64,000 nt of DNA from positions 496,001 through 560,000 of the forward strand of contig JAJAGP010000080.1 of NCBI GenBank assembly GCA_025084515.1. Direction: 5' to 3'. This document shows positions 23,335 to 33,759 of this stretch, one piece after another. The DNA is from Ancistrus triradiatus (taxonomy: Eukaryota > Chordata > Actinopteri > Siluriformes > Loricariidae). Positions within the stretch are counted from its first letter, which is position 1, and each line of letters starts with the position of its first letter. A program made the translations under genes and the position numbers. The notes under the pieces were generated by a model. That model had not been told where the DNA came from, did no database searches, and saw only the letters and a list, made by a program, of their open reading frames with translations.

Positions 23335-23347
23335 AGTAGCGTTGGAT
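19304..23347 (-). CDS. mlph: mlph exons 1-3: Rab27-binding Slp homology domain
   Basis: Exon 23347-23210 begins after TCATCCAG and carries two in-frame ATGs, at 23334 (MNISN) and 23319 (MDKKLDL). The second matches the usual MLPH start, and both have A at -3. It encodes helix 1, ending RKKEEERL. Exon 19986-19765 encodes the FYVE-like zinc finger with four Cys pairs at residues 64/67, 81/84, 89/92 and 104/107 (HCIRC, CLDC, CKTC, CDPC). Exon 19416-19304 encodes the second Rab27-contact helix, TLGWFHDNV then RFKRFGSAKV. In mammals the aromatic trio here is Trp-Tyr-Tyr; this copy has Trp-Phe-His, and Gly replaces the Glu before Trp. Exon phases are 2, 2 and 1. Confidence 0.93.
20313..20411 (+). 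repeat. tRNA-derived SINE copy, 5' half
   Basis: Head CAGTTAAGGTGCTGGACT and block CATAGTTCAAATCCCATC, then CAAGCTGCCACTG. It is cut after GGTCCTAGAG. It lies in the large mlph intron between the first two coding exons. A loose SINE tail (TCTGGATAAGAGTGTCTGC) is at 20931-20985. Confidence 0.65.
21068..21265 (-). repeat. tRNA-derived SINE copy, near full length
   Basis: The reverse complement carries, in order, the GGTCTAGAGGTTAAGG head, a CAGGGTTCAAATTCC B-box-like block, GGGTCCTTGAGGAAG, AATTGTAAGATT, and the tail TGGATAAGTGTGTCTGC. Orientation is opposite to the copy at 20313. It lies in an mlph intron. Confidence 0.75.
21398..22267 (+). mobile_element. Tc1 CAGTGGTGCTTGAAAG family, copy B (internally deleted)
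   Basis: Shares the long terminal repeats of copy A and keeps the 5' transposase segment from MARTKEISE at about 21643 through VRQIVYKW to RSGRPTKITPRA. An in-frame TAG interrupts the first helix-turn-helix region. A 3' deletion joins the middle of the gene to the end repeat near 22010. The TA is kept on the right (22268) but not on the left. Its right flank is the family 2 Tc1 element at the same TA site used by copy A. Confidence 0.88.
22268..22400 (-). mobile_element. Tc1 family 2 remnant
   Basis: The reverse complement of 4790-4932: GGGAAACGG, CTTTTCCGG, GCAGCCAAGAAACC and TTGATCAGGAATT all match. It is the piece that borders copy B. Confidence 0.8.
22401..23136. other. mlph intron 1 sequence, nothing recognised
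   Basis: Unique-looking intronic DNA between transposon remnants and the first mlph coding exon. No exon or repeat was identified. Confidence 0.4.
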
Positions 23348-23414
23348 CTGGATGAGACAAAATGGAAAAACATTGCAAGATAACGCAGTATATATGAAAT
23401 GCAAAAGTTGTTCG

Positions 23415-24723
23415 GTTAGATTAGATTTGTTGTTTTAGAAATAGTATTATGACCATATATAATTATTTCTCAGGCTATATTATTAAGATACAAAACATAC
23501 TAAAGGAAATACATACACAAAATAACTGAAAAAGAAATTTTCTGAACAAAATGGCTTCTGCAGGCAAGTCAGTATTTAGCGTGACCTCCCCGAGAAGTGG
23601 TTTCTTGGCTGCTACCCTTCCAAAAAAATCCATTCCTGATCAAGCTTATTCAGACTATAGAAGAATCAACTTGGTATCCCAATGAACCTGCCAGATGCTG
23701 CTATTAATCAAGTGTAAGGGGAGGTCACACTAAATACAGTGGTACCTCGGTTGTCGAGAAGCATACATGACGAGTACTGAGCAAAGTTTTCCCATAAGGG
23801 GTAATGTAAATTGAATTAATCCGTTCCAGACCCCCAGAAAATCCACAGTGTATAAGGCATTATATGAATTAATGGAGTTGTATTGTACAGGTGCTCCCTG
23901 ATTTACAAAGGGGTTATGTTCCGACATATGCATCACAAGTTTAATGTATCACAAACTGGGGACTTTGCTGTATCATACCGGAAATAAGACTGAAGTTGGC
24001 TTCTTATTCGCATTTTCTGGTCCACCTTAAATGACTGCAGTTACATTATGGCACCTGTAGATGGAGATTCCGCCTCATGGTAAGTAATGATAAGTAAGTT
24101 AACGTTTAAAACACTTCCATTAACCTACAGTTGGCCAAAATCATTACACAACGCTTATTTTATAATAACGTGTTGAAAAATCTCATTTAATTTAATGAGT
24201 AATGGATTGACAGAGCAAAACACTTTGTGTTCTGGAGCATTCAAATCCTGTTTTGCTTTCGGTTAGCTCTTATAAACTAACCTTTTTAGGACCCATGGAT
24301 ACTTATTTGCACCAATACAGCACTGTAGATGTAAAAATAAAGAAAAACACAGTGCATATCTTCTCTAAACTTACCAAATCATGAATCGTGAATCGAGTTT
24401 CGGTACTCGACTCATACAAGTTTAAGCAAGTGTGCCGAGTACCGAGCAACCGACGAGGACCGAGACAAATTGTGTCGAGAACAGAATTCTATGAGTTCTG
24501 AGGTGGTTAAGAACCGAGGTACCACTGTACTTTCCACTGTTGCCTATAGAAGCTAATTTTTAATATTATAATAATAATATATAATAATATAATACTGCAT
24601 ACAAATTTCCTGTATATTCTGGTTGTATTTTAATAAAGAGACTGAGAAATAATGATATATGGTCATTATACCATTGTTAAAACAACAAATCTCATGGTGG
24701 CCTAAAACTTTTGTGCAGTACTG
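23415..24723 (-). mobile_element. Tc1 family 2 copy, split by a CAGTGGTACCTCG element
   Basis: Begins with a decayed end containing AGATTTGTTGTTTTAG, with ATTATGACCATATATAATT just inside. It carries CTGCCAGATGCTGC and GAGGTCACACTAAATA, and finishes GCAGTACTGTA. The insert at 23736-24527 lies at a TA inside it: the outer sequence resumes as CTTTCCACTGT, the expected continuation. It lies upstream of the mlph start and could overlap the mlph 5' UTR intron. Confidence 0.75.
23736..24527. mobile_element. CAGTGGTACCTCG element, copy 2 (complete)
   Basis: Ends CAGTGGTACCTCGG and CCGAGGTACCACTG, with TA on both sides. It is about the same length as copy 1 (792 against 787 bp). No transposase. Its better-kept ends suggest it is younger than copy 1. 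Confidence 0.85.
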
Positions 24724-25733
24724 TACATTTTCTGGTCACTGTCACTGCTGAGGTTAAAGTCTGGCCTTAATAATATACGATGAACTAATGTATTTTGCTT
24801 CTGTGATGGTGTGATGATTCTGCAAAACTGAGCTATTAGACAATAAAAATCAATTGCGCATAAAATATCTATCAAGAATTAACACAGAAAGGAACGTTTA
24901 CCGATAATTAATCTTGATTGCGTCGTCGCAGCAAGCTATAAATGATTAAACCATGATGCATTCATTACGATGACTGATGGCACGAAAAACCGCAGCTGCA
25001 AATATGTTGATCATTTTAATCCATATAGTATTGATCTTGGGTTCCTCTTTAAGGCCACGCATATCAAAATGATTTAACCGAATTAATCAAGCGAGATGAC
25101 CTCCCAATGCTCTTAAATGGACGCTACACGCTGTGCAACAGCAAGCAAGTGAATTTCAGCTTATTGTCTGTTTATAATCCAGTATACAATCAGTATAACA
25201 CAAACAATACATAAATACTTTCAGGTCTTAAAAAACACAAAAAAAAATTGAGCAGATTTACCCGTCTCGTCCTTGTGGAAAACGATGATCAGCTGAGTCT
25301 GCCGAAGCTGAAGCGAGAAGATTGAGGGCTGAAATACTTTTCCTGGGCAAATCACATGCTTAGTTTTTTCGAACAAAAAAGGAGGAGAGAACATCAGCCA
25401 ACCTTGAAGCCTCCCATGAATTGAGAGTTTTTTTTTTTTTAAATAGCTCAAGGAAAGATCATGCCTTAAACATCTACACACAGACAGCCATTGTATTGAA
25501 GATGGACTGTCTTGTTGCTAGCTGTAAACCTGTGGCTATGATTGTGAAAGAAATGTGTGCACTCTGTTATTGTGTGTAGATTCATGCGCCATACTTTTAA
25601 CCAATTTATTCTGTCAGTTACTTCTGTGTAGGTTTTGCATTAGCGCTGCTTTCTACTGGCATTTAATAACACTGTGGCCAAGTTAGCCAGACGAACAGCT
25701 AACTGCTAATAAACAATGTTGTTTAGGAATATA
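24724..25733. other. Upstream of mlph; possible 5' UTR exon region
   Basis: No coding exon was recognised. On the minus strand 25300-25261 is unusually GC-balanced and ends at a donor-like GACGG|GTAAAT, so it could be a noncoding first exon of mlph. There is no independent support. Confidence 0.25.
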
Positions 25734-26969
25734 CAGTGTTGTGAATTTCCTATTATTTTGCATTGAAACCAATTTAAATACTAGTTAAAGACAACACAAG
25801 TAAACACAAAATGCAGTTTTTGAAGGAAGGTGTTTATTATTAAGGGGAAAAAAATCTTCATGGCCCTGTGTGAAAAAGTAATTGCCCCCCTTGTTAAAAC
25901 ATAACTATGGTTTATCACACCTGAGCTCACTGTCTCTAGCCACACCCAGGCCTGATTATTGCCACACCTGTTCTCAATCAGGACATCACTTAAATAGGAC
26001 CTGCCTGACAAAGTGAAGTACTACCAAAAGATCTTTAAAAGCTACACATCATGCCAAGATCCAAAGAAATTCAGGAAAGGAAACAATTGAGAAAGAAAGT
26101 AATTGAGATCTATCAGTCTGGAAAGGGTTATAAAGCCATTTCTAAAGCTTTGGGACTCCAGCAAACCACAGTGAGAGCCATTATCCACAAATGGTGAAGA
26201 CATGGAACAGTGGTGAACCTTCCCAGGAGTGGGCGGCTGACCAACATTACCCCAAGAGCGCAGCGACGACTCATTAGTTAACACAGCATTTCAGAAAAAG
26301 AACATTATAGCAACAGTAAAATATGGTGGTGGTAGTGTGATGGTCTGGGGCTGTTTTGCTGCTTCAGGACCTGGAAGACTTGCTGTGATAAATGGAACTA
26401 TGAATTCTGCTGTCTACCAAAAAATCCTGAAGGAGAATGTCCGGCCATCTGTTCGTGACCTCAAGCTGAAACGAACTTGGGTTCTGCAGCAGGACAATTA
26501 TCCAAAACACACCAGCAAGTCCACCTCTGAATGGCTGAAGAAAAACAAAATGAAGACTTTGGAGTGGCCTAGTCAAAGTCCTGACCTGAATCCTATTGAG
26601 ATGTTGTGGCATGACCTTAAAAAGGCCGTTCATGCTCGAAAACCCTCAAATGTGGCTGAATTACAACAATTCTGTAAAAGACTCGGTGCAAGTTATCGCA
26701 AAAGCTTGGTTGCAGTTGTTGCTGCTAAGGGTGGCCCAACCAGTTATTAGGTTTAGGGGGCAATCACTTTTTCACACAGGGCCATGTAGGTTTGGATTTT
26801 TCTCTCCCTTAATAATAAACACCTTCATTTATAAACTGCATATTGTGTTTACTTGTGTTGTCTTTGACTAATATTTAAAATTGGTTTGATGTTTCGAAAC
26901 ACTTAAGTGTGACAAACATGCAAAAAAATAGGAAATCAGGGAGGGGGCAAACACTTTTTCACACCACTG
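25734..26969 (+). mobile_element. Tc1-like element with CAGTGTTGTGAA / CACACCACTG ends
   Basis: TA on both sides and long terminal repeats that include GTGTGAAAAAGTAATTGCCC near the left and CAATCACTTTTTCACACAGG near the right. The plus-strand transposase starts MPRSKEIQERKQ at 26051, with VNLPRSGRLTNITPRA, then a stop and a deletion. It resumes MVWGCFAASGPGRLAV (26340) through WPSQSPDLNPIEMLWHDL to GGPTSY at 26747. The second catalytic Asp block reads QQDNYPKHT, where DNDPKH is usual, and the SPDLNPIE block keeps the Glu. The centre with the first catalytic Asp is missing. Confidence 0.9.
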
Positions 26970-27164
26970 TAACTTACATGCTAAAAACAGCAATGACAAG
27001 CCTATCGTGTGTTTTGGACACTGGTATGCTGGTTGAAGCACTAAACCAGCACTATCCAGCATGAGCTAACTTGGACCAACAGGAAACATGGATTTAAAAA
27101 TATCATACTAACTATTGGTCATATTGGACCAACTGGCAGATAGATGGCCAATTACTGAAATTCT

Positions 27165-28760
27165 AGTAAACAGGTTTGTATTTTTCACAGGAAGAAATTA
27201 CAACAAAAAATCCAGTATTTCTTACATTTTCTTTCACATTTATTTCATTGCAGACAGAATGAAACCTAGATATTTCATGTTTTGTCTGATCATCAGTTCT
27301 TGCATTTGTGAGAAAAATATTGAATTGTTTAAAAAAAATGTTCCTCAACAAAAGAGATTTGCATATTTCAGTCCTCACTTTTTCTGATTTGGCTTGTTTT
27401 GTATTGTATTGTCTTCTAAAATGCATGTAAATCCCTGGAAAAGATGTCGTCCTGAAAGCAGCTCATGTTGCGTTAAAATCTCAGTGTACTTTTCTGCATT
27501 AATGCTGCCATCACAGAAGCATAAATGAACTTTGCCATGGGTTCTGACCCAACCCCATACCATGACAGAGCCTGGCTTTTGGACTTGTTTCTGATATCAA
27601 TCTGGATGGTCCTTTTCATCTTTGGTCCACAGCACACAGTGTCCATTTCTTCCAAAAAAGGTCTGGTTTGATAAAGTAATCCCTCACCCATGTGGTTCTA
27701 TCGTCTATTGATGAATGATGTTTATTGATGCAGTGCCCTCTGAGCCATTGTAGATCACGGGTGTTCAGTTTAGGCTTGTGCTCTTGCCCTTTACAAGCTG
27801 AATTTCCTCCAGATTCCTTGAATCATGAAATGTTATATTCCTTAGATGGTGAAATGTGTAAATCCCTTCCAATCTTTCTTTGAAGAATGTTTTTAAACAT
27901 TTCAATGATTTTCTTACACATTCGTTGATAAACTTTAGATCCCCATGCAGTGTTGTGCCAGTTCACAGCTTTTCTGAACTAGTTCAAGTTCAGTTCATAC
28001 ATGTTCAAAGTGAACAGTTCACGTTCAAAGTTCACAATTTTAATTATGAACTAGTTCAAAGTTCAGTTCATTTTACTTTTTTCGTGAGATATTCAAATAA
28101 ATACTTTTTTTCACACTACAAGCTAGAAATCACTATACGTTCTTTGAAACTGCTCATTGTAAACATTTGCTCATGACACTGCAATTGTGTACGCGGCGTT
28201 GCTATGGCTACCCCGCTCTGCTGTAATTCATCACGGGTAACGTCGTGCAGAAGCCAGTATGTTATTAACTAGCCAGTATGTTAACTATTCTCAGCCGGAC
28301 ACTACATTGCCCGCAATGCATGCGCACACAATGTCAAAACCATTTCTGTCTGGTGATACATGATTTAAGCGGCACCAGCGAGAATACAGGAGGGAGGAAC
28401 TTTCTCTCGTTGCGTTTCAAAAGAGAAAACAGATGTCACTCAGTTTTCAATGGAAAACAAATTCCAACGTTCATTTACAGTGATGTCTGCCGTTCATGAC
28501 ACATAATGTGAACTAATTCATGTTCAAGTTCTTTATTAAAAAATGTGTTGCGTTCAGTTCAACGTTCACGAAAAAACGAGCGTGTTCTTTTGAACTCGTT
28601 CACGCACAACACTGTCCCCATGTTTGCTCATCAAAGACTCCTGTCATGGATACTGCTTTTGTAACAAATCATGATTACCTGTTGACGTCACCTGTTTGAA
28701 ATCATTATTTTGTTTTTTTTACCTCATTACTAGTCCTAAATTGCCCCTCTAGTTATTCTG
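27165..28760 (-). mobile_element. Tc1-like element, third family, interrupted by a hAT element
   Basis: Minus-strand transposase pieces include MGEGLLYQTRPFLEEMDTV-type and VWGWVRTHGKVHLCFCDGSI frames (27691-27375), in different frames. An AACATTTCTTTGAAG-like stretch and GATCCCCATG|TTTGCTCATC are joined across the hAT insert at 27948-28614. The outer ends are decayed and placed only approximately. Confidence 0.65.
27948..28614. mobile_element. hAT non-autonomous element, CAGTGTTGTGC ends, copy 1
   Basis: 667 bp. Left end CAGTGTTGTGCCAGTTCA, right end TTCACGCACAACACTG, flanked by a perfect 8-bp target duplication TCCCCATG. The body has repeated GTTCA/TGAAC motifs and no transposase. It matches copy 2 (49778-50452) closely along its whole length. 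It is inserted in the Tc1-like element at 27165-28760. Confidence 0.95.
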
Positions 28761-30193
28761 TGTAAATAAAGTAAATGCTACCCACTTTTAGGCTAAATGT
28801 GAATGAATTTCGAGCGGACTTGTTACCATGGAGTTACAGTATAGTGGCATTTGAATTGAGCAGGATGTGACCTTCTCCAAAAGCCAACTGCATTACATGT
28901 GCTCTATCTTTAAGCATTGCTATCTCGGAGCGTTCAGTGTTACTGAATCCAACTGGTCAGCTAGCTAATAAACTGTGGATGTGGAAATTTTAATAATGTT
29001 ATTGTCAGTGATTCATGTAATAGGAGATGAACATCTAAAAATGTATCATGATAACTAGTGGACATGGGCATGTTGGACAGCATGGCAACTAGCAGGCTGA
29101 CTAGAAAACTGCTAGTAAGCTAGCCCAAATTGGTCATAGCTATTGTTAGCTACCTCAACTCTATATCCCTACTCTCAATTATTGTGTGTGTGGATTAAGT
29201 GTTTGCTACTGAGGCAAATTTTTGTTAAATACTGAATTGTCATTCACACTTGCATCATTTATTTTATCAGAGAAATTGTTTGTATTCTGCTTAGCAGGCA
29301 CAGTTTTATGCTAGCATGAATAACCTACAGTAGAAAAACTGATATAGATTATAAATAATATGCAGGTAGATAAGAAACACAATGGACAATGTCAAGGACA
29401 ACCAAAAACTAGGCCCAATTGTACCCTGTGCTGGCCGGGCGCATGGTAAGGTGATGGCGAGGACGATTCTATTTACTGTACAACCATGTACAGGCAGAGC
29501 CCAGTGTCTAAAAATGAGCTGTGGATATTTTTACATAGACAGGCTCTTAAATGCGCACTCTGCAGAATCTCAGCCTGGGTTTTCAGGCCACATCTATCAC
29601 TGGTTCCAAACTGCACCTGTTTCTTTTCCGTCACTGTATTCAGTGGCTCATGAGTTCTAAAGCATCTATTAATATACTGTCTTTCTAAAATGCAGCTTCT
29701 TTTCTCAGAATAAAAGGACAAAGACAATCTTCTTGCAAAATGACGTCCTCATATGAGCGTTCATGTGTATTAGTGATTCTCTAGGCTTGACGCACAGGGG
29801 ATTGGTCTTCAACAGAAGTTAAAATAAAGCATGTCCTTCACTGGGCTGCAGCGGGGGCGAAGGGCAGGCTCATTCACAACTCTAAAATTAGCTTCAATAT
29901 ACTGCTGTGACTCTGCTTAGCCAGGGGAAGTCCTGCTCTTAATCAGAGGAGCAGGTTTGAACGTTCAGCACCTCACATGTCTCATCAGTCTGGACTGAAC
30001 TGAGTAAAGAAATATGCTTGAAATATCTATTGCCAGCTTGAGAAAGCATTGAGGTTTATTACGTTTATTTTGCATTGAAGTTGCAACCAATACTCCAAGA
30101 TGCATTCATCAAATTGACATTGACAGACCACCTGCTGGACCTGCTGTGAGATCTTAAATGGCTGCCATGTAAACTACATTGCCCAGCCCGGGT
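28761..30193. other. Intergenic, nothing recognised
   Basis: No repeats I can name and no exon. 29640-30050 is comparatively balanced in composition and may be unique sequence. The minus/plus open frames at 29382-29727 overlap each other and have no domain. Confidence 0.4.
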
Positions 30194-30420
30194 ATTAACT
30201 AGGGGTGGGAATTGGAAAGGACCTCACAATACATGAGTCACGACACAATTATATCGTGATACATTGCAATACAATGCATATTGCGATATATTGTGATATT
30301 CCACATACGTCACTGAAAATATAAAAACTAACAAGTATAAAAAGTCGTCTTAATACATCACATCGCATTTGAAAAGTCAGCAGACAAACTGAGCGAACTG
30401 CTGTCTAAAGGAATGGATAT
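30194..30420 (+). repeat. Dispersed DNA-transposon fragment (GGGGTGGGAATTGG head)
   Basis: AGGGGTGGGAATTGG is followed by alternating ATACATTGCAATACAATGCA and ATATTGCGATATATTGTGAT runs, a pattern common at one end of fish DNA transposons. The other end is not visible. Confidence 0.5.
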
Positions 30421-30849
30421 TTTAGTTTACACCCCATTTAAAATGTGTTTTTTCTTCATTTAAAAAAAAATCAATATTTTTAGCAGATTAGACAGTGTGA
30501 GTGTGAACTGATATGGAAAGGAAAATCAGATCATAATGGCTGAATTAGGAAGAGATTATGACGGTATTGTGCTTGAAGCTAGACCAAAATAAAAGAGTTC
30601 AACTGAAGAAAGTCCAAATAATTATTAAAATGTGAACCGAAGAGAAAAAGTTTAGAACTGAGGTTAATAAGGATCTTTTAATGATATTCTAAAGGAAACC
30701 AATACATTAATGTGTTTCTGAAAAAAGAAAGGAAAATGCAACATTTCATGAGTTTGGAAGACTTGAGAAGACCATCTCAGCCTGAGTTTGTTGGTAATAG
30801 GTGCCATTTGGGCAGTTAACACCATTTTGTGTTGTGGATGCCATTTTGT

Positions 30850-31337
30850 TTTGTTGGGAATCGTCTGTTTCCCTTCTTCTCTCAAACTTAATATGAATTC
30901 ACCACATGTCAAGTGAATATAGCTCACAACATCCATTCTATCCAATTTTATTATTAAACATGATAACTCAATAACATTTCAATATGGCCTCCAAAAACCC
31001 ACAAACAAAAACTATACTAACTAAGTAAATCCTAACCATCTAAACATCAGACTACTAAAAATAAAACGCGTTCATTGATTGGATACTGAACGAGAATCAG
31101 AATTAGCCAATCAGAGTGCAGATTTTATTTAGGCATGTAGAGAAACGACTGATTTATTCTGTTGATATTCAATAACGATACAAAAAAGTTCAGTTTATAA
31201 TTAATGTTACTTCAGAGAGACGCATTGGACTTGGTTTCGACAACAATTTATGAGTCCACCTTACCCCGAGACCGAGACAAGACCAAGTCCAAATGAGGTC
31301 GAAACCGAGACGAGACTGACTCGAGAACTGCAACACT
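30850..31337 (-). mobile_element. hAT-like TAGTGTTGT family, truncated inverted copy
   Basis: Ends GCAACACTA at its right side and carries CCGAGACCGAGACAAGACC, GATTGGATACTGAACGAG and AGCGTCTCTGAAGTAAC-like stretches. It is the reverse complement of the left part of the element at 31819-33759, so the two form an inverted pair with arms of about 480 bp. Confidence 0.75.
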
Positions 31338-31818
31338 ACCATTAATATAGAAATTTAAGTGCCATGATTAAACCAAACCTCTGTTTGTTCCACTATTTCT
31401 CAATACACTGTACTGGTTGCCCTACTGATTGTTGCTATTCTGTGCCAAAGCGTCCTTCAACATGTTGGAAAGTTGATATCTGTTGTTCGTGCCATGCAGT
31501 CTACATATACCATCAGTATTCAAAATAGTATTCCAAGCATCCCTACCCCACATAGGTTGAGAGTTTCACACCATCAGAGCAGCTGCTGAAGTGTTATCAG
31601 AAAAAAGAGCCACTTGGATTGAACAGGGCTTTGTTGACTTGGGTGGAATGAGGACGTCTGTTTTGATTTGATAGCAATTCAGTATTATAAAATGACCTAT
31701 AACGTTTCAGCTGAATTGTTAGCTGGATGAACAAGCACTTTTTCTACACAAGGTCCCTTTGACCTGAATAGAACACACTTTTAGCTTACTATACTTCTAA
31801 CCATGTAGAATGGCAAAC

Positions 31819-33759
31819 TAGTGTTGTGGTACTCGAGTCTGGTCTTGACCTCATTTGAACTCGGTCTTGTCTCGGTCTCGGGGTAAGGTGGACTGAAATA
31901 ATTGTCGAGACCAGCCGAGTCCAATGTGTCTGTCTGAGGTAACGTTAATTATAAGCAGGACTTTTTGTCTATCATTTTGGATCTTCTCTACATGCCAAAA
32001 TAAAATCTGCACTAACAGGGAAAAACAAGCTACTGCTCTTCTCGTTCAGTATCCAATCAGTAAACAGGTTTGATTTTGTAAGATTGTTAGGCATTACTTA
32101 CTATAGTTTTTGTTTGAGGGTAATTAGAGGGCAGATTGAAATGTTATTATGTTTTCACATTTAATAAAAATGAATGGAATGGATGATGTTGTTGCTATAT
32201 TCATTGATTTTATGTGGTGACTTTTGATTAAGTCTGAGAGAAGAAGGGAAACAGAATTATCACCATCACTTGCTTCCAAAAGTCACATTGACTTAGTTTT
32301 ATTAAGACTACAATATAATAATAATTAATAATAATTTTGGCTATACATTATTTAATGTTATATTTCACAAAATATATGATGAAATATAACAGTTATTAAT
32401 ATATATCATGTTCAGTGGTGCTTGAAAGTTTGTGAACCCTTTAGAATTTTCTATATTTCTGCATAAAAAAGATCATCAGATTTTCACATAAGTTTCAGAT
32501 AAAAGTAGATAAAGAGAACCCAGTTAAACAAATGAGACAAAAATATTATACTTGGTCATTTATTTATTCAGGAAAATGATCCAATATTACATATTAGTGA
32601 GTGGCAAAAGTATGTAAACCTTTGCTTTCAGTATCTGGTGTGACCCCCCTGTGCAGCAATAACTGCAAATAAACGTTTCCTGTAATGTTTCCTGTGTTTT
32701 CCTTTCTCCAAACATAACGCTTTTCTGTTAAACCACAAAACAAAATCTTCCGTCCACAAAACATTCTTCCAATAGCCTTCTGGCTCGTCCACGTGATCTT
32801 TAGGAAACTGCAGACGAGCAGCAATGTTCTTTTTGGAGAGCAGTGGCTTTCTCCTTGCAACCCTGCCATGCACACCATTGTTGTTCAGTGTTCTTCTGAT
32901 GGTGGAGTCATGAATATTAACATTAGCCAATGTGAGAGAGGCTTTAATTTGCTTAGAAGTTATCCTGGGGTCCTTTGTGACCTCACCAACTATTACACGC
33001 CTTGCTGTTGGAGTGATCTTTGTTGGTCGACCACTCCTGGGAAGGGTAACAATGGTCTTGAAATACACAATCTGTCTGACTGTGGATTGGTGGAGTCCAA
33101 ACTCTTTAGAGATGGTTTTGTAACCTTTTCCAGCCTGATGAGCATCAACAACTCTTTTGCTGAGGTCCTCAGAAATCTCCTTTGTTCGTGCCATGATACA
33201 CTTCCACAAACCTGTGTTGTGAAGAGCAGACTTTGATAGATCCCTGTTCTTTAAATAAAACAGGGTGTCCACTCACACCCGATTGTCATCCCATTGATTG
33301 AAAACACCTGACTCTAATTTCACCTTCAAATTAACTCTAATCCTAGAGGGTCACATACTTTTGCCACTCACTAAAATGTAATATTGGATCATTTTTCTCA
33401 ATAAATTAATGACCAAGTATAATATTTTTGTCTCATTTGTTTAACTGGGTTCTCTTTATCTACTTTTAGGAACTGTGTGAAAATCTGATGATGTTTAGGT
33501 CATATTTATGGGTTCACAAAGGGTTCACAAACTCTCAAGCACCACTGTATATTGAATAATGTAAAGTGAGAAACAAAATAATTACATTTATTTAATACAA
33601 TTAATTAAATTAAGTTACATTTATTTTTCCATTCTTTTACTATTTGTTCTTGCAAGATGAAAAAAATCTGAATCTAGTCTCAGTCTGGTCTCAGTCTTGG
33701 CCTCTCCCAGTCTTGGTCTTGACTTGGACTCGGCTCTAGCAGTCTTGACTACAACACTA
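31819..33759 (+). mobile_element. hAT-like TAGTGTTGT element with nested Tc1 copy C
   Basis: Ends TAGTGTTGTGGTACTCGAG and TCTTGACTACAACACTA. Flanks TGGCAAAC and TTGCAAAC form an 8-bp duplication with one mismatch. Inside the ends are the GGTCTTGTCTCGGTCTCGG and GGTCTCAGTCTTGGCC stretches. Tc1 copy C (32413-33547) interrupts it; without it the element is about 805 bp. No hAT transposase was seen. Confidence 0.85.
32413..33547 (-). mobile_element. Tc1 CAGTGGTGCTTGAAAG family, copy C, broken transposase
   Basis: Both end repeats are present, with TA kept on the right. The minus-strand transposase opens MARTKEISEDLSKRVV near 33193 and continues through GYKTISKEFGLHQSTVRQIV, VTLPRSGRPTKITP and GYWKNVLWT to about 32640. 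This is the longest open transposase frame of the family in the window. The frame lacks YKWRK after RQIVY, loses the Asp of WTDE, and the whole second half with the other two catalytic acids is deleted. Confidence 0.9.

Noticed and set aside
8232..23347. The paralogue MYRIP instead of melanophilin
   Set aside because: The zinc finger (HCIRCLQPF, CDPC) and the MRKTKRLLSVH block fit MLPH, the total length is far below MYRIP, and lrrfip1 is adjacent.
26337..26750. Apparent 137-residue gene with a DDE-type motif
   Set aside because: It is the C-terminal half of the dead Tc1 transposase at 25734-26969, not a host gene.
32628..33272. Apparent 214-residue gene
   Set aside because: It is the interrupted transposase of Tc1 copy C. 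The catalytic half is deleted.
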